The notes: generated by a model from the sequence alone, not told the origin. A stretch of DNA of 58,044 nucleotides from Methanobacterium sp. UBA279 (GCA_002502855.1 DAQK01000016.1:1-58044); one strand, 5' to 3'; positions 1-7,873 are shown, counted from the first letter of the stretch. Translations and numbers: made by a program.

Positions 1-71
1 ATAAAAAGTAATGCATCTAACTATAATAGCATCAATTAAACAATGCAATCGGGAATTTAAGGAGGAATAAA

Positions 72-644
72 ATGAATGATTTTGATGTTTTACTGGAGAA
101 AGGCAGGGCTTTCCATGGTGAAATTTGCCCAGGTATAGTTATAGGGACTAGAATAGCCATGGTCGGGCTGAGAGAACTGGGAATGGATCAATTTGAGAGA
201 AATCGCGACTTAATGGTCTACGTGGAAATAGACCGTTGCATGGCGGACGCAGTTCAAGCCGTGACCGGGAACACCATGGGCCACCGTACCCTTAAATACA
301 AGGATTACGGTAAATTTGCAGCTACCTTTCTGGATCTATCCTCTGGAAAGGCAGTGAGAGTTTCCGCCGTGGAAGATCCTCGTGTATCACCAAAATCTGA
401 CGATGCTGGAAAACCAGATATGAAGGAAATGGTGGAAAACCTTTCCAAGGTCCCTGAAAAAGAACTTCTAGTAATAGAGGAAGTTAAAGTAGATATAGGC
501 GAGCATGACCTTCCAGGCTTCCCCAAATTTAGGGCATACTGCGAAGAATGCGGGGACAGAGTGTTGGACAGTCGCGAAGTCATAGTTGATGGGCGAACGT
601 TGTGCAAAGCCTGTGCAGAAGGCCCATATTATCAAAAATTATAA
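72..644 (+). CDS. FmdE-family protein with C-terminal zinc ribbon
   Basis: A 190-residue protein of the FmdE family, whose founder co-purifies with or is co-encoded with molybdenum formylmethanofuran dehydrogenase. The N-terminal part has the family signature HGEICPGIVIGTRIA (about residues 15-29) and CMADAVQAVTGNTMGHR (about 56-72), with conserved His and Cys suited to metal binding. The C-terminus has CEEC and CKAC pairs (about 156-180), a treble-clef or zinc-ribbon module found in many members. A strong Shine-Dalgarno (AAGGAGGA) lies just before the ATG. The gene is followed after 9 bp by a DUF364 protein, so the two are probably co-transcribed. The family is certain; a role in molybdenum or tungsten handling is inference, and it is not necessarily a subunit of the dehydrogenase. 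Confidence 0.88.
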   Translation: MNDFDVLLEKGRAFHGEICPGIVIGTRIAMVGLRELGMDQFERNRDLMVYVEIDRCMADAVQAVTGNTMGHRTLKYKDYGKFAATFLDLSSGKAVRVSAVEDPRVSPKSDDAGKPDMKEMVENLSKVPEKELLVIEEVKVDIGEHDLPGFPKFRAYCEECGDRVLDSREVIVDGRTLCKACAEGPYYQKL

Positions 645-653
645 GATGATAAG

Positions 654-1397
654 ATGAAGCTGATAAACGAACTAATCCAAGCTGCAAGTGAAAATAATTC
701 TCCTGTAAAGGATGTACGGGTTGGAGTATCCTGGACAGGTGTTCATGGAAAATATGGAGGAGTTTCCAAAACCTACGGGATCCCGGTAGTTCATGGTAAC
801 TACACTCGAGATATGGGGGAGTTAACAAGTAAAACCACTCTGGAACTGGCAGAATATGTGAGATCATGGAATCTGGTGGAAGCCAGCATCGGTGTGGCTG
901 CCATCAACTCCATGATCAAACCCAGGGGAAGAAAAGACGTGAATGCCCAGGATATCATCATAGAAGAAAGCAACAATAAGAAGGTTACCATGGTGGGCAA
1001 GTTCCCCAAGATCCATGAAATAAGATCCATGGCCAGGGAGTTATGGGTTCTGGAATCTGATCCAACACTCCTAAACCCCAAAGAAGGAATTATTACCGAG
1101 ACAGCCGCGGAATACGTCTTCCCAGGAAGTGATATAATAATTATAACTGGTTCTACCCTGATAAATAAGGGACTGGAACGCTACCTGAACCTGGCCAAAC
1201 AGGAAGATGCTTACACCATAGTCATGGGACCCAGCACCACAATGAGTGATGTTCTATTTGATTATGGTGCTGATATGTTGGCAGGAGTTGAATTATTGGA
1301 TCCTGAAGCCATTCTACGGAAGATCAGCCAGAGTGGAGGTATGATCAACACCAGGGTATGCCGGGGTGAAATAGGGTTAAGGGTGCTGGAAGGCTAA
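654..1397 (+). CDS. DUF364 putative heavy-metal chelation protein
   Basis: A 247-residue protein matching the DUF364/DUF4213 type, annotated in families as a putative heavy-metal chelation domain. The N-terminal third carries an enolase-like stretch with GVSWTGVHGKYGG and the segment ASIGVAAINSMI; the C-terminal half is Rossmann-like, with FPGSDIIIITGSTLINKGLERYL and VMGPSTTMSDVLFDYGADMLAGVELLDPE. The gene starts 9 bp after the FmdE-family gene and shares its strand, which suggests one operon. FmdE and DUF364 proteins often occur near molybdenum or corrinoid genes, so a metal or cofactor role is plausible but not shown here. No conserved catalytic residue is known to me for the family. Confidence 0.8.
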   Translation: MKLINELIQAASENNSPVKDVRVGVSWTGVHGKYGGVSKTYGIPVVHGNYTRDMGELTSKTTLELAEYVRSWNLVEASIGVAAINSMIKPRGRKDVNAQDIIIEESNNKKVTMVGKFPKIHEIRSMARELWVLESDPTLLNPKEGIITETAAEYVFPGSDIIIITGSTLINKGLERYLNLAKQEDAYTIVMGPSTTMSDVLFDYGADMLAGVELLDPEAILRKISQSGGMINTRVCRGEIGLRVLEG

Positions 1398-1487
1398 TTT
1401 GACTATTTAAAGTTTAAGTAGAGATGAATCTAAAATGGATGTTGAACAGTTTAAGTTTACAAAAGAAGAATAAGCATAAGATGTAGT

Positions 1488-1952
1488 CTATGGTTCACTA
1501 ACCAGGCCACATAAAAATAGTTCATCAAAGAAGGGACACATACCCCTGCAATCACTACTTTTATCGCATTTTGAACAGTTCAATTTACATTTCCCATCCA
1601 CGTAACTTCTGTAGTTGGAGAAAGCATCCTGCCAGATATCTTTGAAGCTGGATCTCTTCAGGCTGTAACTGTATTTTTTGTTGTTACAGAAGGAGCAGGG
1701 TGATACATTCAGGTCTTCATCTATGTAAACCGAGAAAAAGCCGCACTCACAGCTATCTACCATAGCATTATCGATATCTGTCTTTTTAAGTAGAATTGGA
1801 ACGAAACAGGCGTCGAACCCGATTTTTATATTAGTAGCAGGTTTGTTACCAGGTCAAGGAATGATCAGAGTTTCTGGGGTGATCTGATGGTGTCTTCTCT
1901 TCTGGCCCGGCCGGTTGGTTCGATCGGCCGCCAGGTGCAAAAAATTGGCATC
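1488..1952 (-). pseudogene. Remnant of a radical SAM protein, SPASM/twitch C-terminal part
   Basis: Reading the minus strand from 1952 gives one frame with an in-frame TGA at 1854-1856. After the stop it reads GNKPATNIKIGFDACFVPIL and then a Cys-rich tail with DSCECGFFSVYIDED, PCSFC, CKLNCSKC and CRGMC. That is the auxiliary iron-sulfur (SPASM or twitch) region of a radical SAM enzyme. The core CxxxCxxC radical SAM domain is missing, and the frame begins right after the stop codon of the methyltransferase upstream. Only about 150 codons of a normally 350-400-residue protein remain. The longest stop-free piece starting at a Met covers 1488-1763. It could still be expressed as a short peptide, but it cannot be a working radical SAM enzyme. 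Confidence 0.7.
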
Positions 1953-1964
1953 TCAAAGATGTAT

Positions 1965-2579
1965 TTATTTTTCAAATATTATCAGGTAATGGGATTTAAT
2001 TCCTCCTTCAAGGTCTTCTCCCACCTCAGTGTCCAATTTAACCATTTTCAGGCCGTGTTTATTGAACATATCTTCCAGTTCTTCAGGGTTGCGCTTGAAT
2101 TTAACTGGTGGACCATAACCTGTATCCGCCTTCTTGTAATCCATAACCGCTATTTTGCCCCCGGGCTTTATAACCCGTTTAAGTTCACTGATGGCTTCAT
2201 CTGTTTTTTCCATGGATACGAAATGATGGAATACGTTGATCATAAGACACATATCCACAACATCATCATCGATGGCGATTTTATCCGCTATATTGGACTG
2301 TACAGGGATCACGTTAGTGATCCCATCCTTTTTAAGGTCAATTTCCAGGTCCTCTATGGATGGTCCGTAAATATCCACTGCATAGATAGTTGCAGTATTA
2401 TCCATCATATCATAAGCTTCCATGGTAACGTGCCCATCACCACAACCTGCATCCATGAACACCTCGTCTCCTTTAAGATCCAATCGAGAAATAACATCCC
2501 GGGCGTCTATAAAGGATTCTGTAGTCCTGCCTTGGATACGGTGGCCGTTTGATGGGTGTAGTCCGGTATCTGATGACAT
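1965..2579 (-). CDS. Class I SAM-dependent methyltransferase
   Basis: A 204-residue UbiE-like methyltransferase. Motif I is FMDAGCGDGHV (about 41-51), which binds the S-adenosylmethionine carboxypropyl end. The acidic ribose-binding residue follows in IYAVDIYG, and the post-motif NVFHHF plus LKRVIKPGGKIAVMDY are typical of Methyltransf_11. No membrane segment or extra domain is seen, so the substrate cannot be read from sequence. A GGAGATAAAAG ribosome binding site precedes the ATG on the minus strand. The gene stands alone, with the radical SAM remnant directly downstream; the two may once have been one modification unit. Confidence 0.85.
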   Translation of the reverse strand: MSSDTGLHPSNGHRIQGRTTESFIDARDVISRLDLKGDEVFMDAGCGDGHVTMEAYDMMDNTATIYAVDIYGPSIEDLEIDLKKDGITNVIPVQSNIADKIAIDDDVVDMCLMINVFHHFVSMEKTDEAISELKRVIKPGGKIAVMDYKKADTGYGPPVKFKRNPEELEDMFNKHGLKMVKLDTEVGEDLEGGIKSHYLIIFEK

Positions 2580-2860
2580 ATCTTTTATCTCCTATTAGTT
2601 TTTTTATTAGTTTGTTCGAAATGTGGATATATACATTTCCAACGTGTATTTTAAATTTTCTTTCTTTAAGCATAAAATCTTTTTTTTAATAACTAAAACA
2701 AGGGATAAAACCTTAGTATTCAGTTTTTACTAAATATTCAGAGATTATATTCATTAGACATAGTTTTAGTCAGATATAATCTTTAATGGGGCTGTTTTAT
2801 TTATTTTTATAATAATTTATTAACTATACTATCCAGTTTTTATTTGAAATAATATTAATA

Positions 2861-3052
2861 GAGTACTCTGACTACCAGTAACGGTAGTTCGGTGACTGTT
2901 GGTAAATCGGGGCAGTGGTAAGGTTTTAACCTAACCTATCTGCGGTTAACAGCCAACACGAGTACACGCTGATAATACACACTGGAGCCGTGACAGACAA
3001 AGCAGAAAACCCCTTCGCAGTTAAAACCTACACCTTCACCACACGTCGTACC
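2861..3052 (+). ncRNA. Candidate structured RNA of unknown class
   Basis: This block of about 190 bases is visibly richer in G+C than the AT-rich gap on both sides and has no long reading frame. It holds a 6-bp hairpin (2871-2876 with 2883-2888, loop AGTAAC). A perfect 10-bp long-range pairing, AGGTTTTAAC (2921-2930) with GTTAAAACCT (3020-3029), is extended by CTGCG (2940-2944) with CGCAG (3016-3020; base 3020 can join only one helix) and GTGGT (2915-2919) with ACCAC (3038-3042). CTGTT/AACAG or GTTGG/CCAAC can close another arm near 2896-2957. A pyrimidine-rich T tract at 3061-3088 resembles an archaeal terminator and favours the plus strand. I see no RNase P, SRP or known riboswitch signature. 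Confidence 0.4.
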
Positions 3053-3268
3053 TAAAAAATTATTGTTTCCCCTTTTCTTTTTTCTTTTGGAAATATTTTA
3101 GATCCTAATTTTCTGAAATTTAAATTGTAGTAGGGTATTCATTTTAAATTAATAAGTTGCCCTTTAAAAGAGATTAAATACTCAAAATGATTGTAATATT
3201 CAAAAAAAGTTTTTATGCAGTTAAAAAGGAAAAAAATTAAGGAAAATAAAAAAATCTAAGAAAAAAAA

Positions 3269-4273
3269 TTATTTAGACTCCACCCCAACCAGTTTGTCCA
3301 GCTGTTTCTGCCATGATTTGGAACGGACGTTTTCCATGTTTATTTTATCCCTTCTTATGATGATTCTGTCTTGAGGACAGGCTTTTGCACAGGCTCCGCA
3401 GAGAATACAGAATTTGGGGTTTATAACAGATTTACCATCCACGAGGGAAATTGCGTTGCAGGGGCAGACATCCATACAGGCATGGCATGATTCTCCTTTA
3501 CATTCAGCTTCTTCTGCAAATATTGCCTCACCTTCGAAGGGTTTGGAAACTGTTGCAGCGTCTACTGGGCAGATTTCCTGGCACCAGCCACAGTTGACAC
3601 ATGTATCTTCATCAATGAAGGAGTATCCTTTGGTTTCGGCGTCTTCCGGGTCTATCTCGTATATTCCATAGGAGCAAGATCTGCAGGCTGCCTTTATGGC
3701 GTCTACTGGACAGGCTCGTTTACAAATAAGACAGTATACGCATTTATCCTCATCGACGGAGATCTCAGGAGCTTCTATGTTTTCATTATTCATGGTTATA
3801 GCGTCTGCTGGGCACATCTCCTCACAGATACCACAGTGTATACAGGTATCTTCGTTGATTTCAATTTCTCCGACCACAAGTTTAGATCTTTCCGGCAGTT
3901 CCCTGGATACTGTTATAGCATCTCTGGGACAGGCAGTTTCACAAGCCTTACAGTAAAGGCACTCTTCTTCATCAATTTCTGCTTTACTCGTCCATTTTGG
4001 ATACAACTCATGTTCTTTGATGTCTATATCATCAATTTTGAATTCAAAGGCTTCAAATGGGCAGGAAGCAGCACATAGGCCACATAGGGCACATTTATTT
4101 TTATCCACGTTAACGTAATCCATGTCAACGAGACCTCTGGCTATGGGTACTAAAGGCCCTAACCTCAATGCTTCGGTTGGGCATATGTCCGTGCATATGC
4201 CGCAACCAACGCATTTATTTTTTCTATAACTGAGTGAACGTTTTTGTTCCCCTTCTCTTTCCACGGACACCAT
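3269..4273 (-). CDS. fwdF: Polyferredoxin subunit FwdF of formylmethanofuran dehydrogenase
   Basis: A 334-residue polyferredoxin with eight [4Fe-4S] motifs: CVGCGICTDICP, CALCGLCAASCP, CLYCKACETACP, CIHCGICEEMCP, CVYCLICKRACP, CVNCGWCQEICP, the variant CKGESCHACMDVCP, and CILCGACAKACP. Eight clusters in four ferredoxin-like units is the pattern of FwdF, which carries electrons to the tungsten or molybdenum active site for reducing CO2 to formylmethanofuran. An extra CRSC pair sits between clusters five and six. The start has GGAG 7 bases upstream, and fwdG lies 11 bp upstream on the same strand. The catalytic A, B, C and D subunits are absent from this window, so this is a detached electron-transfer unit or a second copy. 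Confidence 0.87.
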   Translation of the reverse strand: MVSVEREGEQKRSLSYRKNKCVGCGICTDICPTEALRLGPLVPIARGLVDMDYVNVDKNKCALCGLCAASCPFEAFEFKIDDIDIKEHELYPKWTSKAEIDEEECLYCKACETACPRDAITVSRELPERSKLVVGEIEINEDTCIHCGICEEMCPADAITMNNENIEAPEISVDEDKCVYCLICKRACPVDAIKAACRSCSYGIYEIDPEDAETKGYSFIDEDTCVNCGWCQEICPVDAATVSKPFEGEAIFAEEAECKGESCHACMDVCPCNAISLVDGKSVINPKFCILCGACAKACPQDRIIIRRDKINMENVRSKSWQKQLDKLVGVESK

Positions 4274-4284
4274 CTTTTATCTCC

Positions 4285-4479
4285 TCAACTTTTCTTTGAT
4301 ATGGCCTGATTTGGACAATTCTGGATACATAAATCGCAATCATCGCATTTTTCCGGGATTATAACCAGTTTACCATCTTCTTCAATGAGTGCTCCTTGTT
4401 CACAGATTTTTATACACAGTCCTTCACCAGGACAGTCCTTTATTTGACCACATTTTTCCATGTCTATTTCTACTGGCAT
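4285..4479 (-). CDS. fwdG: FwdG-like two-cluster ferredoxin
   Basis: A small ferredoxin with two cluster-binding motifs, the first a variant (C-x5-C-x5-C-x3-C, CGQIKDCPGEGLCIKICEQ) and the second canonical (CDDCDLCIQNCP), as in FwdG of the tungsten formylmethanofuran dehydrogenase. I place the start at the ATG ending at 4479 (MPVEIDMEKC), because GAGG at 4489-4492 stands 9 bases upstream of it; the earlier in-frame ATG at 4488 directly abuts that GAGG. It is the first gene of fwdG-fwdF. Its promoter region contains a perfect 30-bp palindrome. Assignment to FwdG rather than another polyferredoxin partner rests on the FwdF neighbour. Confidence 0.78.
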   Translation of the reverse strand: MPVEIDMEKCGQIKDCPGEGLCIKICEQGALIEEDGKLVIIPEKCDDCDLCIQNCPNQAISKKS

Positions 4480-4536
4480 TTGTATCATCCTCTTGAATTA
4501 TCCTCGATCAATATTCGATTTATGTTTTTTTTTATT

Positions 4537-4566
4537 AAACGATATGTTTATATAAACATATCGTTT
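4537..4566. promoter_or_regulatory. 30-bp perfect palindrome over the fwdGF promoter, ModE-like operator candidate
   Basis: Each 15-base half reads AAACGATATGTTTAT and the two halves form an exact inverted repeat with no spacer. The centre contains TTTATATA on both strands, a good archaeal TATA box. Its distance to the fwdG start is about 60-70 bases, so transcription would begin near 4525 on the minus strand. A protein bound here would block TBP. The CGATAT...ATATCG outer arms resemble ModE-type molybdate or tungstate operators. Genes on either side (molbindin and FwdG/F) concern molybdenum or tungsten. The bound regulator is inference; Tfx, known from fmd regulation, is another candidate. 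Confidence 0.6.
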
Positions 4567-4679
4567 TGCGTGTGGTTATTAAAATTTGAAATAAATGTAA
4601 TAATCTATTGAGAAATAATTTTTTTTAATAGGATTAATAAACAGAAAAAGTATTAAAAAGAGAAATAAGAAAAGGTAAT

Positions 4680-4889
4680 TTATTCTTTTTCAACCATAAC
4701 TTCTGTGGCTTTTATTATGGCGGTGACTTTGTCTCCTTTTTTAAGACCAAGTTTTTCAGCAGATTCTTTGGTAATTAAGGCGGTTACAAGACCTGGTGAA
4801 TCTACCTCTATTTTGATGCTGGCCATAACTGCTCCTAATTCAACATCCTCTACGGTACCTTCTAACATGTTTCTGGCACTAATCTTCAT
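4680..4889 (-). CDS. Molbindin (Mop/TOBE domain) molybdate- or tungstate-binding protein
   Basis: A 69-residue single TOBE (Mop) domain: MKISARNMLEGTVEDVELGA at the start, then IKIEVDSPGLVTALITKES and a C-terminal GLKKGDKVTAIIKATEVMV. Such proteins form hexamers that store or buffer molybdate and tungstate oxyanions in the cytoplasm. GGGAG lies 6 bases before the ATG, and TATATAAT lies about 20-30 bases further upstream, implying a short leader. It is transcribed toward fwdGF, but the palindromic operator region separates them, so they may be separate units under one metal signal. The length is normal for the family. Confidence 0.88.
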   Translation of the reverse strand: MKISARNMLEGTVEDVELGAVMASIKIEVDSPGLVTALITKESAEKLGLKKGDKVTAIIKATEVMVEKE

Positions 4890-5448
4890 AATATCACTCC
4901 CTTAATGGTTGATATTATATATTGATTTTTAATGTATTAAAAATTATGACATGAGGATGTCATGGTATTCGCATTCATTTCACGTTACGATGGGTATCTC
5001 CTTCAATTTTTTGGTAAATCCCATGAACTGTGTCTGGAACGAATATATTTTATATAAAATAAATAAATACATGGTCCACTAATAATAAGAGAAATGTAAA
5101 AAAGGGGGTTTTTTGTAATTCTTCCTGGTTTGAATTTATAGGCTTTATCCCTTTGGCTAGATCATTCCAGCTACACCTTATAAGGCGTGATCAGGGAATA
5201 TAGATCTTGACAACAGTTGCTGGTCGATTAAGGTACAGGTTGTTATTTATAGTTTTACTCCTACTACCTTTTACTGGAATAATATGGGTCTATTGTAGAA
5301 ATGAACTTGATATAGTATGATTGGAGGTTTTAATCACCCCCACCTAATTTTTAGTAAAGGTTTAATATTGACTTAATCTGAAAGATCTTATCTGGAGTTG
5401 CAACTAAAATTAAATAAGTTGTATATACCCAATTCAACCAAATTTTAA
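4890..5448. other. Gene-free gap between molbindin and trmO
   Basis: No convincing coding frame was found in this 560-base gap. It holds a 7-bp hairpin or operator-like element, ATGACAT-GAGG-ATGTCAT (4946-4963), about 30 bases upstream of the molbindin TATA box. A 16-bp AT palindrome, TATTTTATATAAAATA, lies at 5046-5061. A poly-A/G/T stretch near 5097-5117 is low complexity. The part from 5120 to 5330 has more even base use and could be eroded coding sequence, but I recognise nothing in it. Confidence 0.5.
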
Positions 5449-5949
5449 GTGATATACATGGACATAATCGAATACAAACCAATAGGAATTATAAGGTCTC
5501 CCTTTAAAAAGTTAGAGGGCATGCCCATCCAGCCGGTGGGTGCTTGCGGTGTCAAAGGGGAGATCCATATCGAAGAGGAGTACACTGAGGGACTTACTGA
5601 TCTGGAGGAATTTTCTCATATTATCCTTATCTACCACTTACATCTCTCTAGGGGATTTTCTTTAATGGTTAAACCCTTTATGGATGATAACAAACACGGT
5701 ATTTTTGCAGCCAGAGCCCCTAAACGACCGAACCCCATAGGACTGTCGGTGGTCTGTCTGGATAAGATTGAAGGCAACATCGTCTATATCTCCAATGTAG
5801 ATATTGCAGATGAAACACCCCTACTTGACATAAAACCATACATACCGCAGATGGAAAGAAGGGAAGATGAAGAGGTATGTATAGGATGGTTTGAAGATCA
5901 TCATCATAAAGCTTCAGATATGAGATCAGATGATCGTTTTATTAATTGA
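5449..5949 (+). CDS. trmO: TrmO-like (UPF0066/TsaA) tRNA methyltransferase
   Basis: A 166-residue protein of the TsaA/VirR (UPF0066) family. Bacterial TrmO adds a methyl group to t6A37 of tRNA using S-adenosylmethionine. Signatures are YKPIGIIRSPF near the N-terminus, LEEFSHIILIYHLH, and the strongly conserved FAARAPKRPNPIGLSVVCLDKIEGN. The family's C-terminal segment is DETPLLDIKPYIPQ. The start is GTG at 5449 or ATG at 5458; no Shine-Dalgarno is seen, but TATATA at 5422-5427 is spaced so that transcription would begin close to these codons, suggesting a leaderless mRNA. Some archaeal members have other substrates, so the tRNA role is by family. Confidence 0.8.
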   Translation: MIYMDIIEYKPIGIIRSPFKKLEGMPIQPVGACGVKGEIHIEEEYTEGLTDLEEFSHIILIYHLHLSRGFSLMVKPFMDDNKHGIFAARAPKRPNPIGLSVVCLDKIEGNIVYISNVDIADETPLLDIKPYIPQMERREDEEVCIGWFEDHHHKASDMRSDDRFIN

Positions 5950-6014
5950 AATATAATTTTCCTTAACTTTTTTTATTAACTTTTTATAAAATATACAAAT
6001 AAAATTTAGATGTT

Positions 6015-7715
6015 CTAAAACTCTTCCATCTCGGAGATATCCAGCATGGCTTCCACGGCCTTAGGCTCCACATGGATTCCAGCCTCGTGAATAGCGGCTA
6101 TAGGGTTTAAACCACCAGGTGTTACTATACCGACATGGTATCTTTCCACCTTGGCATTGTAGATGAGTTCGCTTGGTTTTCCCACCTTCAGGATGGAGAA
6201 ACCTGCTGTCTTTTTAATTTCATCCAGGATACTCATGGTCTCGGGCCGGGCGATGTAGGGTATTTCCTTCAAACTGGCCAGAATCCTTCCACTACTGTTA
6301 ACTGCTTCTAAAACAGAGGTCATACCCTTCGTTAAGTATATCTCATGGGGATCCAGGGACGAACCACTGTAGGCAGTTAATTCAATGAAACGGGGGTTTT
6401 TTGTCTGGGTCTCCAGGACACCTCCATACTGGGGTGCCGATGGTATTCCCCTCTTATTTAAAATCCCATCGATGGTCAGACTGCACACCGTGGCGATGCT
6501 GGATTTACCCTCCTTGAGATCAGGAATAATCTTGAAATATTTACTGACGCAGTACTCTGGTTTAGACATCACCTCGGTGAAGACATCCAGGGCATCCTCC
6601 AGGTCCTCCTTGTTTACGTGGGAGATGTTGGCGATGACCTGGCCGGTATGGGTTTGCGGGTCGAAACTCACCATATTTATGAGGTTCCAGGCCTTGGACA
6701 GTAAAAATCTAACTTCTTCTTTGGTCCCCTGTTTGGCTGTCTTCAACACAGGTTCTGGTTCGGTTAACTTTTCCATGGTGGAAAATTCCACAGTCTGCTC
6801 AGCCAGTCTTATGTTAACATCGTATCCTGCTTCTTTTGCAGCGCATAAGGGATTTATACCACCCACCACGGCGATGCCCACCATTTCATCAACTACCGGA
6901 ATGCCCAGTACAGATTCTCCGCTTTCACCTATCTCCATCACACCGGAGACTCCGATACCTTTCATCTTCTGGAAGGTTTCCACGGCCTTCTCCCGGGCAC
7001 TTTCTGGTATCAAGCGGAAGTTCGCCGGGATGTGTCCAGTCCCCTCTCTAACCACCTCTAAAACAGAGGTCATCTCCCGGTCGGTGAATGCCTCCAGGGG
7101 GGTCATGGATGTCTTTTTATAGGCGATGAGTTCGGTGAATCTAATGGGAGTATAATCATCAACTTTTACCAGCCCACCATATTGGGGAATAACTGGTATT
7201 CCCGCTTTACGTAACATACCATCTATGGTGGTACCGCATATGGTGTCCAGTTTAAAGTATTCTTCATCATTTTCATCTTTCTCACTGGTGAGCCTTACAT
7301 AGGGACTGACCGCTATCCCCCTGGCAAATACTTCCTTTAAGATGTCCATTACACCCTTTTTTTCCCGGAAAATGGAGGTGTTCACCACCACATTTCCCCA
7401 GGCCTGATTGAGGTCGAGGGTGGTGTTGTAGATCATGTTTTCGAATTTAGAGAAGATAAAGTCGACCTGATCATAGATGAGGCCTTTTTCAAGCTCTTTC
7501 AGTCCTTTGGGGGTGATTTTTCTTCCGGCGTATCCTTTACGTTCTGTGAATCCCTTCTCATCCAGGATTCGCATATGGTATCTTACGGCACGTTCTCCCA
7601 GATCGTAACCCTTCTTTTTAAGCTCCAGGGCGATGGTTTTGGCTCCAAGAACATTATCTTTATCGGCAAGAATCCTTAAAATTTCCATCATTTTGCGATC
7701 AGTTTCATCAGGCAT
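6015..7715 (-). CDS. nrpR: NrpR global nitrogen repressor
   Basis: A 566-residue protein with an N-terminal winged helix (about 1-80, with LGAKTIALELKKKGYDLGERAVRYHMRILDEKGF split between two helices) followed by two homologous NrpR regulatory domains (about 90-330 and 335-560). Both carry the repeated pattern CGTTIDGML / CSLTIDGIL, GIPxxPQYGG and LxxxMTSVLEAV. NrpR represses nitrogen-assimilation genes by binding GGAA-N6-TTCC and is released by 2-oxoglutarate. The single-chain two-domain form matches other methanogens. It lies directly downstream of glnA, whose promoter carries two such operators. The gap upstream of nrpR itself shows no GGAA-N6-TTCC, so it may be read from its own promoter or by readthrough. 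Confidence 0.93.
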   Translation of the reverse strand: MPDETDRKMMEILRILADKDNVLGAKTIALELKKKGYDLGERAVRYHMRILDEKGFTERKGYAGRKITPKGLKELEKGLIYDQVDFIFSKFENMIYNTTLDLNQAWGNVVVNTSIFREKKGVMDILKEVFARGIAVSPYVRLTSEKDENDEEYFKLDTICGTTIDGMLRKAGIPVIPQYGGLVKVDDYTPIRFTELIAYKKTSMTPLEAFTDREMTSVLEVVREGTGHIPANFRLIPESAREKAVETFQKMKGIGVSGVMEIGESGESVLGIPVVDEMVGIAVVGGINPLCAAKEAGYDVNIRLAEQTVEFSTMEKLTEPEPVLKTAKQGTKEEVRFLLSKAWNLINMVSFDPQTHTGQVIANISHVNKEDLEDALDVFTEVMSKPEYCVSKYFKIIPDLKEGKSSIATVCSLTIDGILNKRGIPSAPQYGGVLETQTKNPRFIELTAYSGSSLDPHEIYLTKGMTSVLEAVNSSGRILASLKEIPYIARPETMSILDEIKKTAGFSILKVGKPSELIYNAKVERYHVGIVTPGGLNPIAAIHEAGIHVEPKAVEAMLDISEMEEF

Positions 7716-7830
7716 TTATTCACCAGATTGAATCGATTTAACATTTTAATGGTTTGTTTATTGTTAAGGTTTAAAAGCTTTTTGTGAAAAAAAATTAAAG
7801 TGATAAAAAAAATTTTGTTTAAAAGATATT

Positions 7831-7873
7831 TGTTATAAAAAATAAAAAAAATTTAGGGGATGGATAAACCCCT
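7831..7873 (-). terminator. glnA terminator: short hairpin plus oligo-T
   Basis: AGGGG (7855-7859) and CCCCT (7869-7873) can pair across a 9-base loop at the glnA stop codon. On the minus strand this is followed by a long T-rich run (about 7853 down to 7831). Archaeal termination relies mostly on the oligo-T tract, so the hairpin may be incidental. Confidence 0.45.

Noticed and set aside
1801..1850. tRNA fragment suggested by a TCGAACCC match
   Set aside because: No acceptor, D-arm or anticodon stem can be folded around it; it is part of the radical SAM remnant.
1887..2552. Long open frame on the plus strand opposite the methyltransferase
   Set aside because: It lies on the reverse strand of a gene with clear SAM-binding motifs, and its translation has no known motif and odd composition.
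2861..3052. RNase P RNA, SRP RNA or a TPP/cobalamin riboswitch
   Set aside because: None of their conserved cores (for example GGAAAGTCC or the CTGAGA box) is present, and no thiamine or B12 gene follows.
6385..7122. 245-codon plus-strand frame opposite nrpR
   Set aside because: Ser/Thr/Pro-rich translation, typical of antisense shadow of a coding region; the minus strand has all NrpR motifs.
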